From positions 1-64,000 of the forward strand of contig NZ_JALBYQ010000001.1 in NCBI RefSeq assembly GCF_022678625.1: a DNA stretch of 64,000 nucleotides, in the 5' to 3' direction. The DNA comes from Aliiroseovarius subalbicans. Lineage in GTDB: Bacteria > Pseudomonadota > Alphaproteobacteria > Rhodobacterales > Rhodobacteraceae. The notes under the pieces are model-generated. The model saw only the letters and a program-made list of their open reading frames with translations, ran no database searches and had not been told where the DNA came from. Positions within the stretch are counted from its first letter, which is position 1, and each line of letters opens with the position of its first letter. Positions 45,038 to 55,100 of this stretch are shown piece after piece. Position numbers and translations under genes: made by a program.

Positions 45038-45797
45038 GTTTTTCGGCCTCTTTGCGGAATTCGGGGGCGTTGGTGTTGAAGGTGGAAAACAGCCGCGCGA
45101 TCTGGCGATTGTCGGCACCGTGGTTGGCCAACTGGGCCGCCAAAGCGGCGGTATTGGGTGTTTCTTTCGGCCCGAAACAGCCATAGCAGCCGCGGGCGTA
45201 TCCGGGGCACAGCGCGCCACAGCCCGCATGGGTCACCGGGCCAAGGCAGGGCGTGCCCTGGCTGACCATCACGCAGACATGACCGGCCAGTTTGCATTCG
45301 ATGCAGGCGGCATGGGACGGCGTCTGCGGGGTGCGCCCCACCACCGTGGCCGCGACCAGTTCGATCAGGTCGCGTTTCGAGATCGGGCAGCCGCGCAGTT
45401 CGAAATCCACCGTCACGTGGTCGGAAATCGGCGTCGCCGTATCCAGCGTGTCGATGTATTCCGGGTGGGCATAGACCGCGTCGATGAAGGCGGCGGTGTC
45501 GGCGCCGTTCTTCAGCGCCTGGATGCCGCCCGAGGTGGCACAGGCGCCCAGGGTGATCAGCGCGGTGGAGCGCGCGCGGATGTCCTGGATCATCTCGGCC
45601 TCGTGCGGTGTGGTCACGGACCCTTCGATAAAGGCGATGTCGTAGTGCCCCACGTCGTCCGACCGCGTGGCCTCGGGAAAATAGGCGATGTCAATGGCTC
45701 CGGCGACAGCAAGCAGCTCATCCTCGCAATCCAGAAGCGACAACTGGCATCCGTCACAGGATGAGAATTTGAAGACGCCAAGGCGGGGTTTGGCCAT
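45030..45797 (-). CDS. hydD: [NiFe]-hydrogenase small (delta) subunit, group 3b type
   Basis: At 255 residues, the electron-relay subunit. The proximal cluster motif [18 protein letters not shown] opens the protein (KFSSCDGC). [20 protein letters not shown] and the Cys-rich [19 protein letters not shown] hold the other Fe-S clusters. Lack of signal peptide and membrane anchor places the enzyme in the cytoplasm. It overlaps the large-subunit start by eight bases. Electrons should pass on to the flavin (gamma) subunit. Confidence 0.93.
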   Translation of the reverse strand: MAKPRLGVFKFSSCDGCQLSLLDCEDELLAVAGAIDIAYFPEATRSDDVGHYDIAFIEGSVTTPHEAEMIQDIRARSTALITLGACATSGGIQALKNGADTAAFIDAVYAHPEYIDTLDTATPISDHVTVDFELRGCPISKRDLIELVAATVVGRTPQTPSHAACIECKLAGHVCVMVSQGTPCLGPVTHAGCGALCPGYARGCYGCFGPKETPNTAALAAQLANHGADNRQIARLFSTFNTNAPEFRKEAEKHE

Positions 45798-45799
45798 TG

Positions 45800-46621
45800 T
45801 TACAGCTCCTTCACGCTCATCAGCGGGCGCATTGTGGCCCAGTCGAACACCGGACCATCCTTGCAAACGAAATGCGGGCCCAGCTGGCAATGGCCACACA
45901 GGCCGATGCCACATTGCATATTGCGCTCCATCGACAGGAAGATGTCGCGGGTGCCGACCCCGGCGTCGGTCAGGGCGTTGGCGGCAAAGCGCATCATGAT
46001 CTCGGGTCCGCAGAGGAAGGCGGTGGTGTTGTCGGGGTCGAAATCGGCGCTGGGAAACAGCGTTGTCACCACGCCGACATGGCCGTGCCAGTCGGGCGCG
46101 GCGTGGTCCACCGTGACCTCGATATCCAGGTCAAGCTGCGATCGCCACTGGCCAAGCTCTTGCTCAAAAAGAATTTCTTCGGGTCGCCGCGCGCCATACA
46201 AAAGCGTCACCTTGCCGTAATCGCCGCGATTGGCCAAAAGGTGGTACAGGATCGGCCGCACCGGGGCCAAGCCCAGCCCGCCAGCGGCGACGATCACGTC
46301 GCGCCCCTTGGCGCCTGCGACAGGCCAAGGCGCGCCGAACGGGCCGCGCAGGCCCATCGTGTCGCCCTCCTCCAGCATCGTCAGCGCGTGCGATACCGCG
46401 CCCACGTCGCGGATCGTGTGCACGATGCGGTCGGTGTCGTGGCACGACCCCGAGATCGAGATCGCAATCTCGCCCACCCCGAACAGGCTGAGCATGTTGA
46501 ACTGGCCGGGACCAAAGCCCGTCCAGCCTGGGGCCTCGACCTCGAAGGTGACGACGCCGGGAATTTCCATGTGCTTACGCGTGATCTGCGCCAGCACCGG
46601 GACCATCGGATCGGTCTTCAT
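45800..46621 (-). CDS. hydG: Hydrogenase gamma subunit, FAD/NAD(P)-binding with 2Fe-2S
   Basis: This 273-residue protein resembles dihydroorotate dehydrogenase electron-transfer subunits (PyrK) and the gamma subunit of sulfhydrogenase. It has a ferredoxin-reductase-like FAD domain, an NAD(P) domain with VIVAAGGLGLAPVRPILYHL, and a C-terminal 2Fe-2S site with CGIGLCGHC and a later FVCKDGPVF. It links NAD(P)(H) to the hydrogenase. The start at 46621 is two bases from the end of the cyclic-nucleotide-binding-fold gene; the small-subunit gene follows on its other side. Confidence 0.92.
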   Translation of the reverse strand: MKTDPMVPVLAQITRKHMEIPGVVTFEVEAPGWTGFGPGQFNMLSLFGVGEIAISISGSCHDTDRIVHTIRDVGAVSHALTMLEEGDTMGLRGPFGAPWPVAGAKGRDVIVAAGGLGLAPVRPILYHLLANRGDYGKVTLLYGARRPEEILFEQELGQWRSQLDLDIEVTVDHAAPDWHGHVGVVTTLFPSADFDPDNTTAFLCGPEIMMRFAANALTDAGVGTRDIFLSMERNMQCGIGLCGHCQLGPHFVCKDGPVFDWATMRPLMSVKEL

Positions 46622-46622
46622 G

Positions 46623-47090
46623 TCAGCTGGGTGTGCCATAGACGTCCAACATTTGCAGGCGGGTGTTGTGAAGCCGTTCGACAATGGTGGGCATGAAGCG
46701 TTTCATCACCTCGTACCCCAGCGCCGGGTCCGCGTCGCATTTGCGCCGCAGGCAGGTGGCGTCCAGCGCGATGGCCCGCACGTCTTTGACCGCGCGCGCG
46801 TCATAGGTCCAGCGATAGGGCGGCACCAGCCAGCTGAGGCCGACGACCGACTGGGGGCCTGCGCTTTGAAACGTCATGCGCCCGTGACCGGCGGCGGCGA
46901 TTTCCAGTCCGACGTGACCCTCGCGGATCAGGTAAAGCGCGGCGGCATCGTCGCCTTCGTGAAACAGGTAATCCCCTGCGGCAAAGCGCACGTTCTTGGC
47001 GCAGCCTGACACGGTGGACAGGAAGGCGTCGCCAAGGCCTGCGAACAGGGCGTGGCCGCCTACGATCTTTTCAAGGCCGTCGATGGCCAT
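46623..47090 (-). CDS. Stand-alone cyclic-nucleotide-binding-fold (Crp-type) protein in the hydrogenase operon
   Basis: The whole 155-residue protein is one cNMP-binding beta-roll ([20 protein letters not shown] is the first half) plus a C-terminal helical part. There is no DNA-binding helix-turn-helix. The region that should be the phosphate-binding cassette reads [19 protein letters not shown], lacking the Gly-Glu and spaced Arg of cAMP-binding members, so the ligand may differ or be absent. It lies between the beta and gamma subunit genes with one- or two-base gaps, pointing to a stoichiometric subunit or an assembly or regulatory partner. Function is unknown. Confidence 0.8.
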   Translation of the reverse strand: MAIDGLEKIVGGHALFAGLGDAFLSTVSGCAKNVRFAAGDYLFHEGDDAAALYLIREGHVGLEIAAAGHGRMTFQSAGPQSVVGLSWLVPPYRWTYDARAVKDVRAIALDATCLRRKCDADPALGYEVMKRFMPTIVERLHNTRLQMLDVYGTPS

Positions 47091-47091
47091 A

Positions 47092-48174
47092 TCAGCCTCC
47101 TTCTCCGCGAATGGCCGCGGCTTCTTCGGTGATGTCGATCCCGACTGGGCACCAGGTAATGCAGCGCCCGCACCCGGTGCAGCCCGAGCTGTCAAACTGG
47201 TCCCACCAGGTGCCCAGCTTGTGGGTCATCCACTGGCGATACCGGGCCTTTGCGCCCGGGCGCACCGCGCCGCCGTGCACGTATGAAAACTCGGTGGTGA
47301 AACAACTGGCCCAGCGGTTTTCGCGCGAAACCTCGTCGCTGTCCAAGGCGCTGACCTCATCCACCGTCGTGCAGAAACAGGTCGGGCAAACCATCGTGCA
47401 ATTGGCGCAGTTCAGGCAGGCATCCGCCACCACGCTCCAGCGCGGGTGGTCGGGGTTATCCTTGAGAATATCGGCCAGACCATCGGTGTTCAGCTTGCGC
47501 CCCATCTGGCCCTCGGCGTCCTTGATGCCCTGCGCGGCGGCGGCCAGATCCGCCTCGGTCGCCGGGCGTGATGTGAGGGCTGCCAATGCGGCCCCGCCCG
47601 CGTCGCTGCCCACCTCGGCCAACAGCCCGCCGTCGATCTCGGTCAGGGCGATGTCATAGCCGGGATTCACCTTCGGCCCGGTGTCCATCGAGGCGCAAAA
47701 ACAGGTGGCGCCTGCGCGGGTGCAATTGACCGCGACGATGAACAGGTTTTCGCGCCGCGCCGCGTAATGCGGGTCGCGATATGGCCCGTCCATGAACACC
47801 TTGTCCTGGACCTGGATCGCGGCCAGTTCACAGCCGCGCACCCCCAGAAAGGCAAAGCGATCCTCGGCGATCGGTTCGGGCGTGATCCCCCCCCCGCCCG
47901 CACGCCACAGGGTCTGTTTCGGCGGGTGCAGGAACCGTTTCCACGACGACGGGCCGACGGTATAGCCAAACAGCTTGTCACCCTCGCGCTTCAGGCGGTA
48001 ATGCCCGCCTTCCTGTTCGTCGATCCAGCCGCGCGGCAGGTCGTCAACACCTTGGATTTCCTCATAAACCACCGCGCCATCCCGGCGCACGGGCCCCATC
48101 ACCTGGCGATCTTTCGCAAGGGTCTGAACCAACTGATCCAACGCTTTGATATCAATCACGACGGGCAAGGTCAT
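47092..48174 (-). CDS. hydB: Hydrogenase beta subunit, 4Fe-4S ferredoxin-type
   Basis: At 360 residues, like the beta subunit of Pyrococcus sulfhydrogenase and anaerobic sulfite reductase AsrA. Two Cys-rich clusters, [16 protein letters not shown] near residue 240 and [16 protein letters not shown] near the C-terminus, hold 4Fe-4S centres. [12 protein letters not shown] and [14 protein letters not shown] are shared with AsrA-type proteins. It is the first gene of the hydrogenase operon, so its upstream region (48175-48311) should carry the promoter, unless transcription continues from the hyp genes. Confidence 0.9.
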   Translation of the reverse strand: MTLPVVIDIKALDQLVQTLAKDRQVMGPVRRDGAVVYEEIQGVDDLPRGWIDEQEGGHYRLKREGDKLFGYTVGPSSWKRFLHPPKQTLWRAGGGGITPEPIAEDRFAFLGVRGCELAAIQVQDKVFMDGPYRDPHYAARRENLFIVAVNCTRAGATCFCASMDTGPKVNPGYDIALTEIDGGLLAEVGSDAGGAALAALTSRPATEADLAAAAQGIKDAEGQMGRKLNTDGLADILKDNPDHPRWSVVADACLNCANCTMVCPTCFCTTVDEVSALDSDEVSRENRWASCFTTEFSYVHGGAVRPGAKARYRQWMTHKLGTWWDQFDSSGCTGCGRCITWCPVGIDITEEAAAIRGEGG

Positions 48175-48311
48175 AAAGCATCCGTCCCTGTCAAAAAGGT
48201 TGCTTTCATCATGACCCAAAGGGGGCGCAAGTCAAGGTGACACGGGGTCGCCGGGATGGAAATTTAGCCCCGTTATAGCACCCTGAAGCGGGCGGTGGGT
48301 CGGGCCGGATT

Positions 48312-49319
48312 TCAGCAGATGCGGGGCAGCTGTTCCCCGGCGATCCAGTCGACCATGCGCGCGCCGCCCAGTCCGGTGCGCATGCGCACGAAACAGCGCG
48401 GATCGTCTATCACCCGCCCGATGATGGCCGCATCGCGCCCCAATGGGTCGGCCTGCATCACCTGCAACAGTGCCTCGGCACGGGCGGGCGGGCAGATCGC
48501 CAGCAGCTTGCCTTCGTTGGCGACGTTCAACGGGTCAAGGCCCAACAGCTCGCAGGCGCCGCGCACTTCCGGGCGCAGGGGCAGGGTGGCTTCGTCCAGC
48601 TCGATCCCGACGCCCGAGGCTTGTGCAATCTCGTTCACCGCCGCCGCCAGCCCGCCGCGCGTCGGGTCACGCAGGACGCGCATGTCGGGCGCCACGCGCA
48701 ACATGGCGGCGACCATGTGGTTCAGGCTGGCCGCGTCCGAGGTCAGGTCGGTGCCAAACTCCAGCCCCTCGCGCGACGCCATGATCGCCACCCCGTGATC
48801 GCCCAGCGTGCCCGACACCAGCACCGCGTCGCCGACCTGGGCCTGGGCCGGGTCGATCGTGACGCCGTCAGGCACCACGCCGATGCCGGTGGTGTTGATG
48901 AACACGCCATCGCCCTTGCCGCGTTCGACCACCTTGGTGTCGCCCGACACGATGGAAACACCAGCAGCGCGGGCGGCCTTGGCCATCGAGGCGACGATGC
49001 GCTCCAGATCGGCCAGGGGGAAGCCTTCCTCAAGGATGAAGCCCGCGGTGAGAGCCTGTGGCACACCGCCGCCCATGGCGATGTCGTTGACGGTCCCGTG
49101 CACCGCGAGCGATCCGATGTCGCCGCCGGGGAAGAACAGCGGCGAGATGACGAAGCTGTCGGTCGACATCACCACCCGTCCGGGCGGCAGGTCCAACAGC
49201 GCCGCGTCGTGGCCCCGCGCCAGCGCCGGGTTGTCGAGCGCTGCGCGAAAAAGATCGTCAATCAGCCGGGCCATCGCCCGCCCGCCGGCGCCGTGGGACA
49301 TGTCAACTTGGCGCGTCAC
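48312..49319 (-). CDS. hypE: Hydrogenase maturation factor HypE
   Basis: HypE dehydrates a thiocarboxamide on its C-terminal Cys to thiocyanate, the source of cyanide ligands on iron. The 335-residue protein has the ATP-site DTKVVERGKGDGVFIN and DPTRGGLAAAVNEIA, and ends in PRIC with the essential terminal Cys. It overlaps hypD by four bases. The usual carbamoyl donor partner HypF is not encoded in the window. Confidence 0.97.
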   Translation of the reverse strand: MTRQVDMSHGAGGRAMARLIDDLFRAALDNPALARGHDAALLDLPPGRVVMSTDSFVISPLFFPGGDIGSLAVHGTVNDIAMGGGVPQALTAGFILEEGFPLADLERIVASMAKAARAAGVSIVSGDTKVVERGKGDGVFINTTGIGVVPDGVTIDPAQAQVGDAVLVSGTLGDHGVAIMASREGLEFGTDLTSDAASLNHMVAAMLRVAPDMRVLRDPTRGGLAAAVNEIAQASGVGIELDEATLPLRPEVRGACELLGLDPLNVANEGKLLAICPPARAEALLQVMQADPLGRDAAIIGRVIDDPRCFVRMRTGLGGARMVDWIAGEQLPRIC

Positions 49320-50431
49320 GACGCAGCCTCGCGCCGGAACCGTCCATAGGTCCAGTCGGCGGCACAGGCGCCTTCCGAACTGACCATGCAGGCGCCCAGC
49401 GGGTTTTCCGGCGTGCAGGGATCACCATAAAGCGCGCATTCCACCGGTGTTTTCACCCCGCGCAGCACATCGCCACAGGCGCAGGCCTTGTTCTCGGTCG
49501 GGGTGGGCAGCTCCAGCGCAAAGCGCCGTTCGGCGTCGAAGCTGGCAAACGCGTCCGTCAACCGCAGCGCGCTGTGGTCGACCCATCCCAGCCCGCGCCA
49601 TTCGAACCGGTCGCGCAAGGTAAACACGCGCGCCATCATCTGCTGCGCCACAAGGTTCCCCGCGTCACTGACTGCGCGGGCATATTCGTTCTCGACCTCG
49701 ATCCGGCCCTCGTTCACCTGCCGCACCAGCTGCAGCACGGCCTGAAGCACGTCCAGCGGTTCAAACCCGGTGATCACCACGGGTTTCGCGTGGTCGCGGG
49801 TGAACTCGACATAAGGCCCAGTGCCGATCACCGCCGAGACATGGCTGGGCCCGACAAAGCCATCGATTTCCGTGTCGCCCCCGGCCAGGATCGCCCGCAT
49901 TGCGGCGGGGGTCAGCACGTGGTTGCAATGGACCGAGAAATTCGTGAGCCCCTCTTTCGCCGCCTGCAAGATCGCCACGGCGGTGGGGGGCGTGGTGGTT
50001 TCAAAGCCGATGGCGAAGAACACGACCTCGCGGTCGGGATGGGCGCGGGCCAGCGCCAGCGCGTCCATCACCGAATAAACCATGCGAATGTCCGCCCCCG
50101 CCGCCCGCGCTTTGGTGAGCGAGCGAAAGCCCGAGCCGGGCACCCGCATCAGGTCGCCGTAAGTGCACAGGATCACGTCATGCTGCGTGGCCAGCGCAAT
50201 CGCCGCATCCACCCGCGCGACGGGCAGCACGCAGACCGGGCAGCCCGGCCCGTGGATCATGCGAATGTTGCCTGGCAGCAGATCCTCAAGCCCGAAACGC
50301 GCGATCGCATGGGTGTGACCGCCGCAGAACTCCATGAAGCGATAGGTCCGGTCCGGGTCTGCCGCCCGCGCGATTGCGTCGGACAGTCCTTTGGCCAGCG
50401 CCGGGTCGCGAAACTCCTCGACGTATTTCAC
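49316..50431 (-). CDS. hypD: Hydrogenase maturation factor HypD
   Basis: This 371-residue Fe-S protein works with HypC to assemble Fe(CN)2CO. EFCGGHTHAI, HGPGCPVCVLP and GFETTTPPTA are invariant motifs, and the C-terminal Cys set near TENKACACGDVLRG binds the 4Fe-4S cluster. Length is normal. Four-base overlaps join it to hypC and hypE. Confidence 0.97.
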   Translation of the reverse strand: MKYVEEFRDPALAKGLSDAIARAADPDRTYRFMEFCGGHTHAIARFGLEDLLPGNIRMIHGPGCPVCVLPVARVDAAIALATQHDVILCTYGDLMRVPGSGFRSLTKARAAGADIRMVYSVMDALALARAHPDREVVFFAIGFETTTPPTAVAILQAAKEGLTNFSVHCNHVLTPAAMRAILAGGDTEIDGFVGPSHVSAVIGTGPYVEFTRDHAKPVVITGFEPLDVLQAVLQLVRQVNEGRIEVENEYARAVSDAGNLVAQQMMARVFTLRDRFEWRGLGWVDHSALRLTDAFASFDAERRFALELPTPTENKACACGDVLRGVKTPVECALYGDPCTPENPLGACMVSSEGACAADWTYGRFRREAAS

Positions 50432-50649
50432 GCCAGCAACCCCGCCTCGGCCATCAGGGCCAGGGTCTTTTCCGCCTCGACCGGGTCCAGCCGTGACAAG
50501 GCGAAACCCACGTGCACGATCACGTAATCGCCCACCGCGGCGCCTTCGATCAGCGCCAGGCTGATGTCCTTGGTCACGCCATCAATGGCGACGCGGGCCA
50601 TGTTGTCAGGCAAGAGATCGGTGATCTTTGTGGGCACGGCCAGGCACAT
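50428..50649 (-). CDS. hypC: Hydrogenase assembly chaperone HypC
   Basis: HypC is a 73-residue chaperone that carries the iron precursor with HypD to the large subunit. It starts MCLAVPTKI; the Cys at position 2 is essential and exposed after Met removal. A longer in-frame start exists, but family proteins always begin MCL. It follows hypB by one base and overlaps hypD. Confidence 0.96.
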   Translation of the reverse strand: MCLAVPTKITDLLPDNMARVAIDGVTKDISLALIEGAAVGDYVIVHVGFALSRLDPVEAEKTLALMAEAGLLA

Positions 50650-50650
50650 G

Positions 50651-51385
50651 TCAGGCGCTCCGCGCTTGCGGGGCGCGGCGTTTGGCGATCCAGTCCAGCC
50701 AGCCACCCATGCCCGCGCCGCTCAAGGCCGACAGGGTCAGAACCTCGATCCCCGGATTGATCCGGCGGGCGTGGGTGATGCAGGCATCCACGTCGAAGGG
50801 CACATAAGGCAACAGGTCGGACTTGTTCAGCACCATCAGGTCGGCCGAGTGGAACATATCGGGGTATTTCAACGGCTTGTCGTCGCCTTCGGTGACTGAC
50901 AGGATCACCACCCGCGCAGCCTCCCCCAGGTCGAACCCGGCGGGGCAGACCAGATTGCCGACGTTTTCGATGAACAGCGTCGTGCCGGGATCGGGGTCCA
51001 GATCGTGCAGCGCGCGGTGCACCATGTCGGCGTCCAGGTGACAGCCCTTGCCGGTATTCACCTGAACGGCCTTGGCGCCGGTTTCGCGGATCCGGTCGGC
51101 GTCCAGGCTGGTCTGTTGGTCGCCTTCGATCACCATCGCGGGGCTCTCCATCGCGGTGATGGTCCGCGTCAACAGGGTCGTCTTGCCCGACCCCGGCGAC
51201 GACACCAGGTTCAGCGCCAGCACATCCGCGCGTTCGAAATGTTCCCGGTTGTGCGCGGCCATGTGGTCGTTGCGCCCCAGGATGTCCTGTTCGATCTGCA
51301 CCACGCGGGCCTTGTCCATGCCCGGCGCATGCACATGTCCGTCCACATGCACCTCATCATGGCCGCATCCACAGGTCGCACACAT
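50651..51385 (-). CDS. hypB: Hydrogenase nickel incorporation GTPase HypB
   Basis: The 244-residue GTPase delivers nickel with HypA. The N-terminus is Cys/His-rich ([19 protein letters not shown]), a nickel site. The P-loop is [11 protein letters not shown] and metal-GTP switch regions include [14 protein letters not shown]. The ATG at 51385 is seven bases after GGAGG and overlaps the hypA stop by one base; a GTG one codon upstream is too close to the ribosome site. Confidence 0.96.
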   Translation of the reverse strand: MCATCGCGHDEVHVDGHVHAPGMDKARVVQIEQDILGRNDHMAAHNREHFERADVLALNLVSSPGSGKTTLLTRTITAMESPAMVIEGDQQTSLDADRIRETGAKAVQVNTGKGCHLDADMVHRALHDLDPDPGTTLFIENVGNLVCPAGFDLGEAARVVILSVTEGDDKPLKYPDMFHSADLMVLNKSDLLPYVPFDVDACITHARRINPGIEVLTLSALSGAGMGGWLDWIAKRRAPQARSA

Positions 51386-51726
51386 CACGTCACCTCCATG
51401 TCCACCACGCGAAGCGCATCGCCGGCGGTGAGTTTCAGGTCATATCCGCCGCAATCAGGGCAGGGGTCACCCAGCCCGGAAATCGCGACGTCCTTGGCGC
51501 AATCATGACACCAAGCGCGGCCCTCTGCACGGGAAATCGCCAGTTCAGCGCCCTTTGCCACGCCCCCGGCAGCGGCGGCGTCAAAGGCAAAGCGCAGCGC
51601 GTTCGCGTCGGCATGGGACAGGGCGCCGATTTCCAGCCGCACCCGTTTTACGCACCCCGCGCCCTCGCGCGCGGCGGCGGCTTCGACGATCTGAACAACG
51701 CTTTCGGCCAAGGCCATCTCGTGCAT
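51385..51726 (-). CDS. hypA: Hydrogenase nickel metallochaperone HypA
   Basis: The 113-residue protein starts MHEMALAES, with the nickel-binding His2-Glu3 pair, and has a zinc site in WCHDC...CPDCGG. It opens the minus-strand hyp operon, hypA-B-C-D-E. An upstream extension in the same frame has no family match. Confidence 0.96.
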   Translation of the reverse strand: MHEMALAESVVQIVEAAAAREGAGCVKRVRLEIGALSHADANALRFAFDAAAAGGVAKGAELAISRAEGRAWCHDCAKDVAISGLGDPCPDCGGYDLKLTAGDALRVVDMEVT

Positions 51727-52196
51727 GTTTCTGCGCGCTCCTTCTTTGGTAGTGTCGCGCTGTTTCGTGGTCTGAACAAGCGCATTCGGCGAGGATTTTG
51801 CCACGAACATGACCTCGAAACGTGGGGTTAAAGGCAATCTCCGTTCCCGGGTGCCACACCAAGTCACAAAGAATACGGGGGACACAGAGGAGCCAGCTTT
51901 GCACAAGGCACGACCAAATGTGACGCCTCGGTGCGCGCCTTTCCGGTGACCCCTCTGCAATTGCCCTACACGGTCGAAGCCGTGGCTCCGGCCGCCTTTG
52001 CCGCCCGCCGCGCCACAAGACCCGGCCAAGGTGCTTATTGTCACCGCGCCAAAAGCCAGAGCACCCGGCCAAACCGCCATCGCCCCCACCCCGGACACGT
52101 TCAAAGGCAACGACGATTGGGGCGACTTGTGATGCGCCACGCGCATTGACATTTACCCACGCATGTTCGACCCAAAGAACAGGCGGGGGGCATGTG
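51727..52196. other. 470-base region between hypA and the hydantoinase gene
   Basis: It must hold the promoters of both divergent genes. I could not place a convincing sigma-54 (TGGCAC-N5-TTGC) or FNR-type site for hypA. TTGACA at 52147-52152 lies before the hydantoinase gene but lacks a good -10. The stretch 51950-52132 looks like the remains of a coding sequence. Confidence 0.4.
51950..52132 (+). pseudogene. Possible coding remnant
   Basis: A frame without a proper start ends at a TGA at 52130-52132 and reads DPAKVLIVTAPKARAPG followed by TPDTFKGNDDWGDL, with coding-like composition. Just before it, a different frame reads VTPLQLPYTVEAVAPAAFAA. That suggests a truncated, frameshifted gene tail. 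The family is unknown. Confidence 0.3.
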
Positions 52197-55100
52197 ATGC
52201 ACGACAAACAGTGGGAATTCTGGATCGACCGGGGCGGCACTTTCACCGACGTGGTGGCGCGCCATCCCGACGGGCGGATTGAGACGCGCAAACTGCTGTC
52301 GGAAAACCCCGAACTCTATCGCGATGCGGCGGTGCAGGGCATCCGCGACACGATGGGCCTTGCTGATTGTGCGCCAATCCCGCCGGCATCGATCCGGGCC
52401 GTGAAGATGGGCACGACCGTGGCCACCAACGCGCTGTTGGAGCGCAAGGGTGAACGCTGCCTTCTGGTCACCACTCGCGGTTTCGCGGATCTGGCCCGGA
52501 TCGGGTATCAGACCCGGCCCCGGCTGTTTGACCTGAACGTGCGCCGCAGCACGTTGCTGCAAGACCGCGTGGCCGAAGTTGGCGAACGCCTGGCCGCAGG
52601 CGGCGCGGTCGTGACCCCGCTGGACGAAGACGAGCTGCGCAAGGTGCTGCGCACGGCCCACGCAGATGGGATCCGCGCGGTTGCAATCGCCTTTCTGTTT
52701 TCCCATGAAAACCCGACCCACGAACAACGTGCGGCCCAAATTGCACGCGACATCGGCTTTGAGCAGGTCTCGTGCAGTCACGAGGTATCGCGCCTGGCCC
52801 GGTTGGTCGGGCGCAGCGATACCACGGTGGTCGATGCCTACCTGTCGCCGATCCTGCGCCGCTATGTCGATCAGGTCGCGGGGGCGCTTGACCTTGGCCG
52901 CGCCTGCCACGCGCTCATGTTCATGCAGTCGAATGGCGGCCTAACCGACGCGCAATTGTTCCAGGGGAAAGACGCAATCCTGTCGGGGCCGGCTGGCGGC
53001 ATTGTCGGCATGGTCCAGACCGCAGCACCCGCCGGGTTCGACCGCCTGATCGGCTTCGACATGGGGGGCACCTCGACCGACGTCAGTCATTTCGCCGGGC
53101 GTTATGAACGCAGTTTTGAGACCGAGGTTGCCGGTGTGCGGATGCGCGCGCCGATGATGGATATCCACACGGTGGCGGCGGGGGGCGGGTCGATTTGCAC
53201 CTTCCGGGATGGGCGTTTCCAGGTTGGGCCGGAAAGCGCAGGGGCGGACCCCGGACCGGCGTGTTACCGGCGCGGCGGGCCGCTGACCGTTACCGATTGC
53301 AACGTGCTTCTGGGCAAACTCAACCCGGATCATTTTCCCGCCGTGTTCGGCGCGGACGGGACGCAACCACTGGACGTGGCCGTGGTGCGCCGCAAGTTCG
53401 ACACGCTGGCCCACTCGGTCGCCGCGCAAACCGGCGCGCCCGTCGCCACGCCCGAGGACATGGCGACCGGGTTTTTGCAGATCGCGGTCGACAACATGGC
53501 CAATGCGATCAAGAAAATCAGCGTTCAGCGCGGGCATGACGTGACCGGGTACACACTGCAATGCTTCGGTGGGGCCGGTGGGCAACATGCCTGCCTGGTG
53601 GCCGATGAGTTGGGGATCAGCCGGGTCTTCGTGCACCCATTTGCCGGCGTGCTGTCGGCCTATGGCATGGGCCTGGCTGACATCCGGGCGCAACGTGCGC
53701 AGCAATTTGACGCGCCTCTGTCCGACACCGCCGAGGCCGGCGCGCTGCGCGCCGATCTGGCCGAACAGGCGGCGCAAGAGGTCCGGGGCCAGGGGGTGCA
53801 GGATCTGCGCTGCGAGGCGCAAGCGCATCTGCGCTATGACGGCTCTCACCAATCGTTGGAGGTGCCGTTTGCCAGCCAGGCGGCGATGAAATCCGCCTTT
53901 GAGGCGGCCCACCAGGCGCGGTTCGGCTTCACCTCGCCTGACCGCGACATCCTGTTCGAAGTAATTTCGGTCGAGGCGATCGGCGCCTCCGGGGAAAGCG
54001 TCGCGATGCCCGCACCCAGCGGTGACGGGGCGGCGATCGACACGGTTCCTGTCCATGTGGACGCGGCCTGGCAGGACGTATCGCTGTTCGACCGCACCAC
54101 ATTGCCCGCCGGGCAGGTGGTGTCGGGCCCCGCGATCATTCGAGAGCCGACCGGCACCAACATGATCGAAGCGGGCTGGCAGGGTCGAGTGGACGATGCC
54201 GGCAACCTGATCCTGGAGCGCAGCCGCGCGCGGGCCCAGGTCCGTGCGGCGGGCACCAAGGCCGATCCGGTCCTGTTGGAGGTGTTCAACAACCTGTTCA
54301 TGTCAGTGGCCGACCAGATGGGCGCCACGCTGGCCAACACCTCGTGGTCCGTCAACATCAAGGAAAGGCTGGATTTTTCCTGCGCCATTTTTGACGTCGC
54401 GGGCGACCTGGTGGCAAATGCCCCGCATGTGCCGGTGCACCTGGGGTCAATGGCAGACAGCATCCGAACGGTGATGCGCGAAAACGCAGGCGCGATCCGG
54501 CCCGGCGACGTTTTCATGCTGAATTCGCCCTTCAACGGCGGCACGCACCTGCCGGATGTGACGGTGGTCACGCCGGCCTTCCTGGATGATGAAATCGTGT
54601 TCTGGCTGGGATCGCGCGGCCATCATGCCGATATCGGTGGGCGCACGCCGGGGTCGGCCCCGCCTGACAGCACTCATATCGATGAGGAGGGCGTTCTGAT
54701 CGACAATGTGCGCCTGGTGGATCGGGGGCTGTTTCAGGACGCCACGGCGCGGGCCACGCTTGCGTCGGGGCGCTACCCGTGTCGCAACATCGACCAGAAC
54801 ATGGCCGATCTGAAGGCCCAGGTTGCCGCCAATGAAACCGGACGTCAGGAATTGCTGAAGGTCATCGGCACCTACGGACTGGAGGTCGTGCGTGCCTATA
54901 TGGGCCATGTGCAGGACAACGCCGAGGAAAGCGTGCGTCGGGTGATTGACCGTTTGAGTGATGGGAGCTTTACCTATCCGATGGATCACGGTGCCGAAAT
55001 CCGGGTGAACGTGCGGGTCGACCGGGAGGCGCGGTGCGCGGTTATTGACTTCACAGGCACCTCAGACCAGCACAAAGGCAACTATAATGCGCCTCTCTCC

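Noticed and set aside
44853-45764. 303-codon plus-strand open frame opposite the hydrogenase subunits
   Set aside because: It is antisense to two genes with clear Fe-S and Ni-Fe motifs and shows no domain.
52941-54056. 371-codon minus-strand open frame in the hydantoinase gene
   Set aside because: It mirrors codon positions of the real gene and has shadow-like composition.
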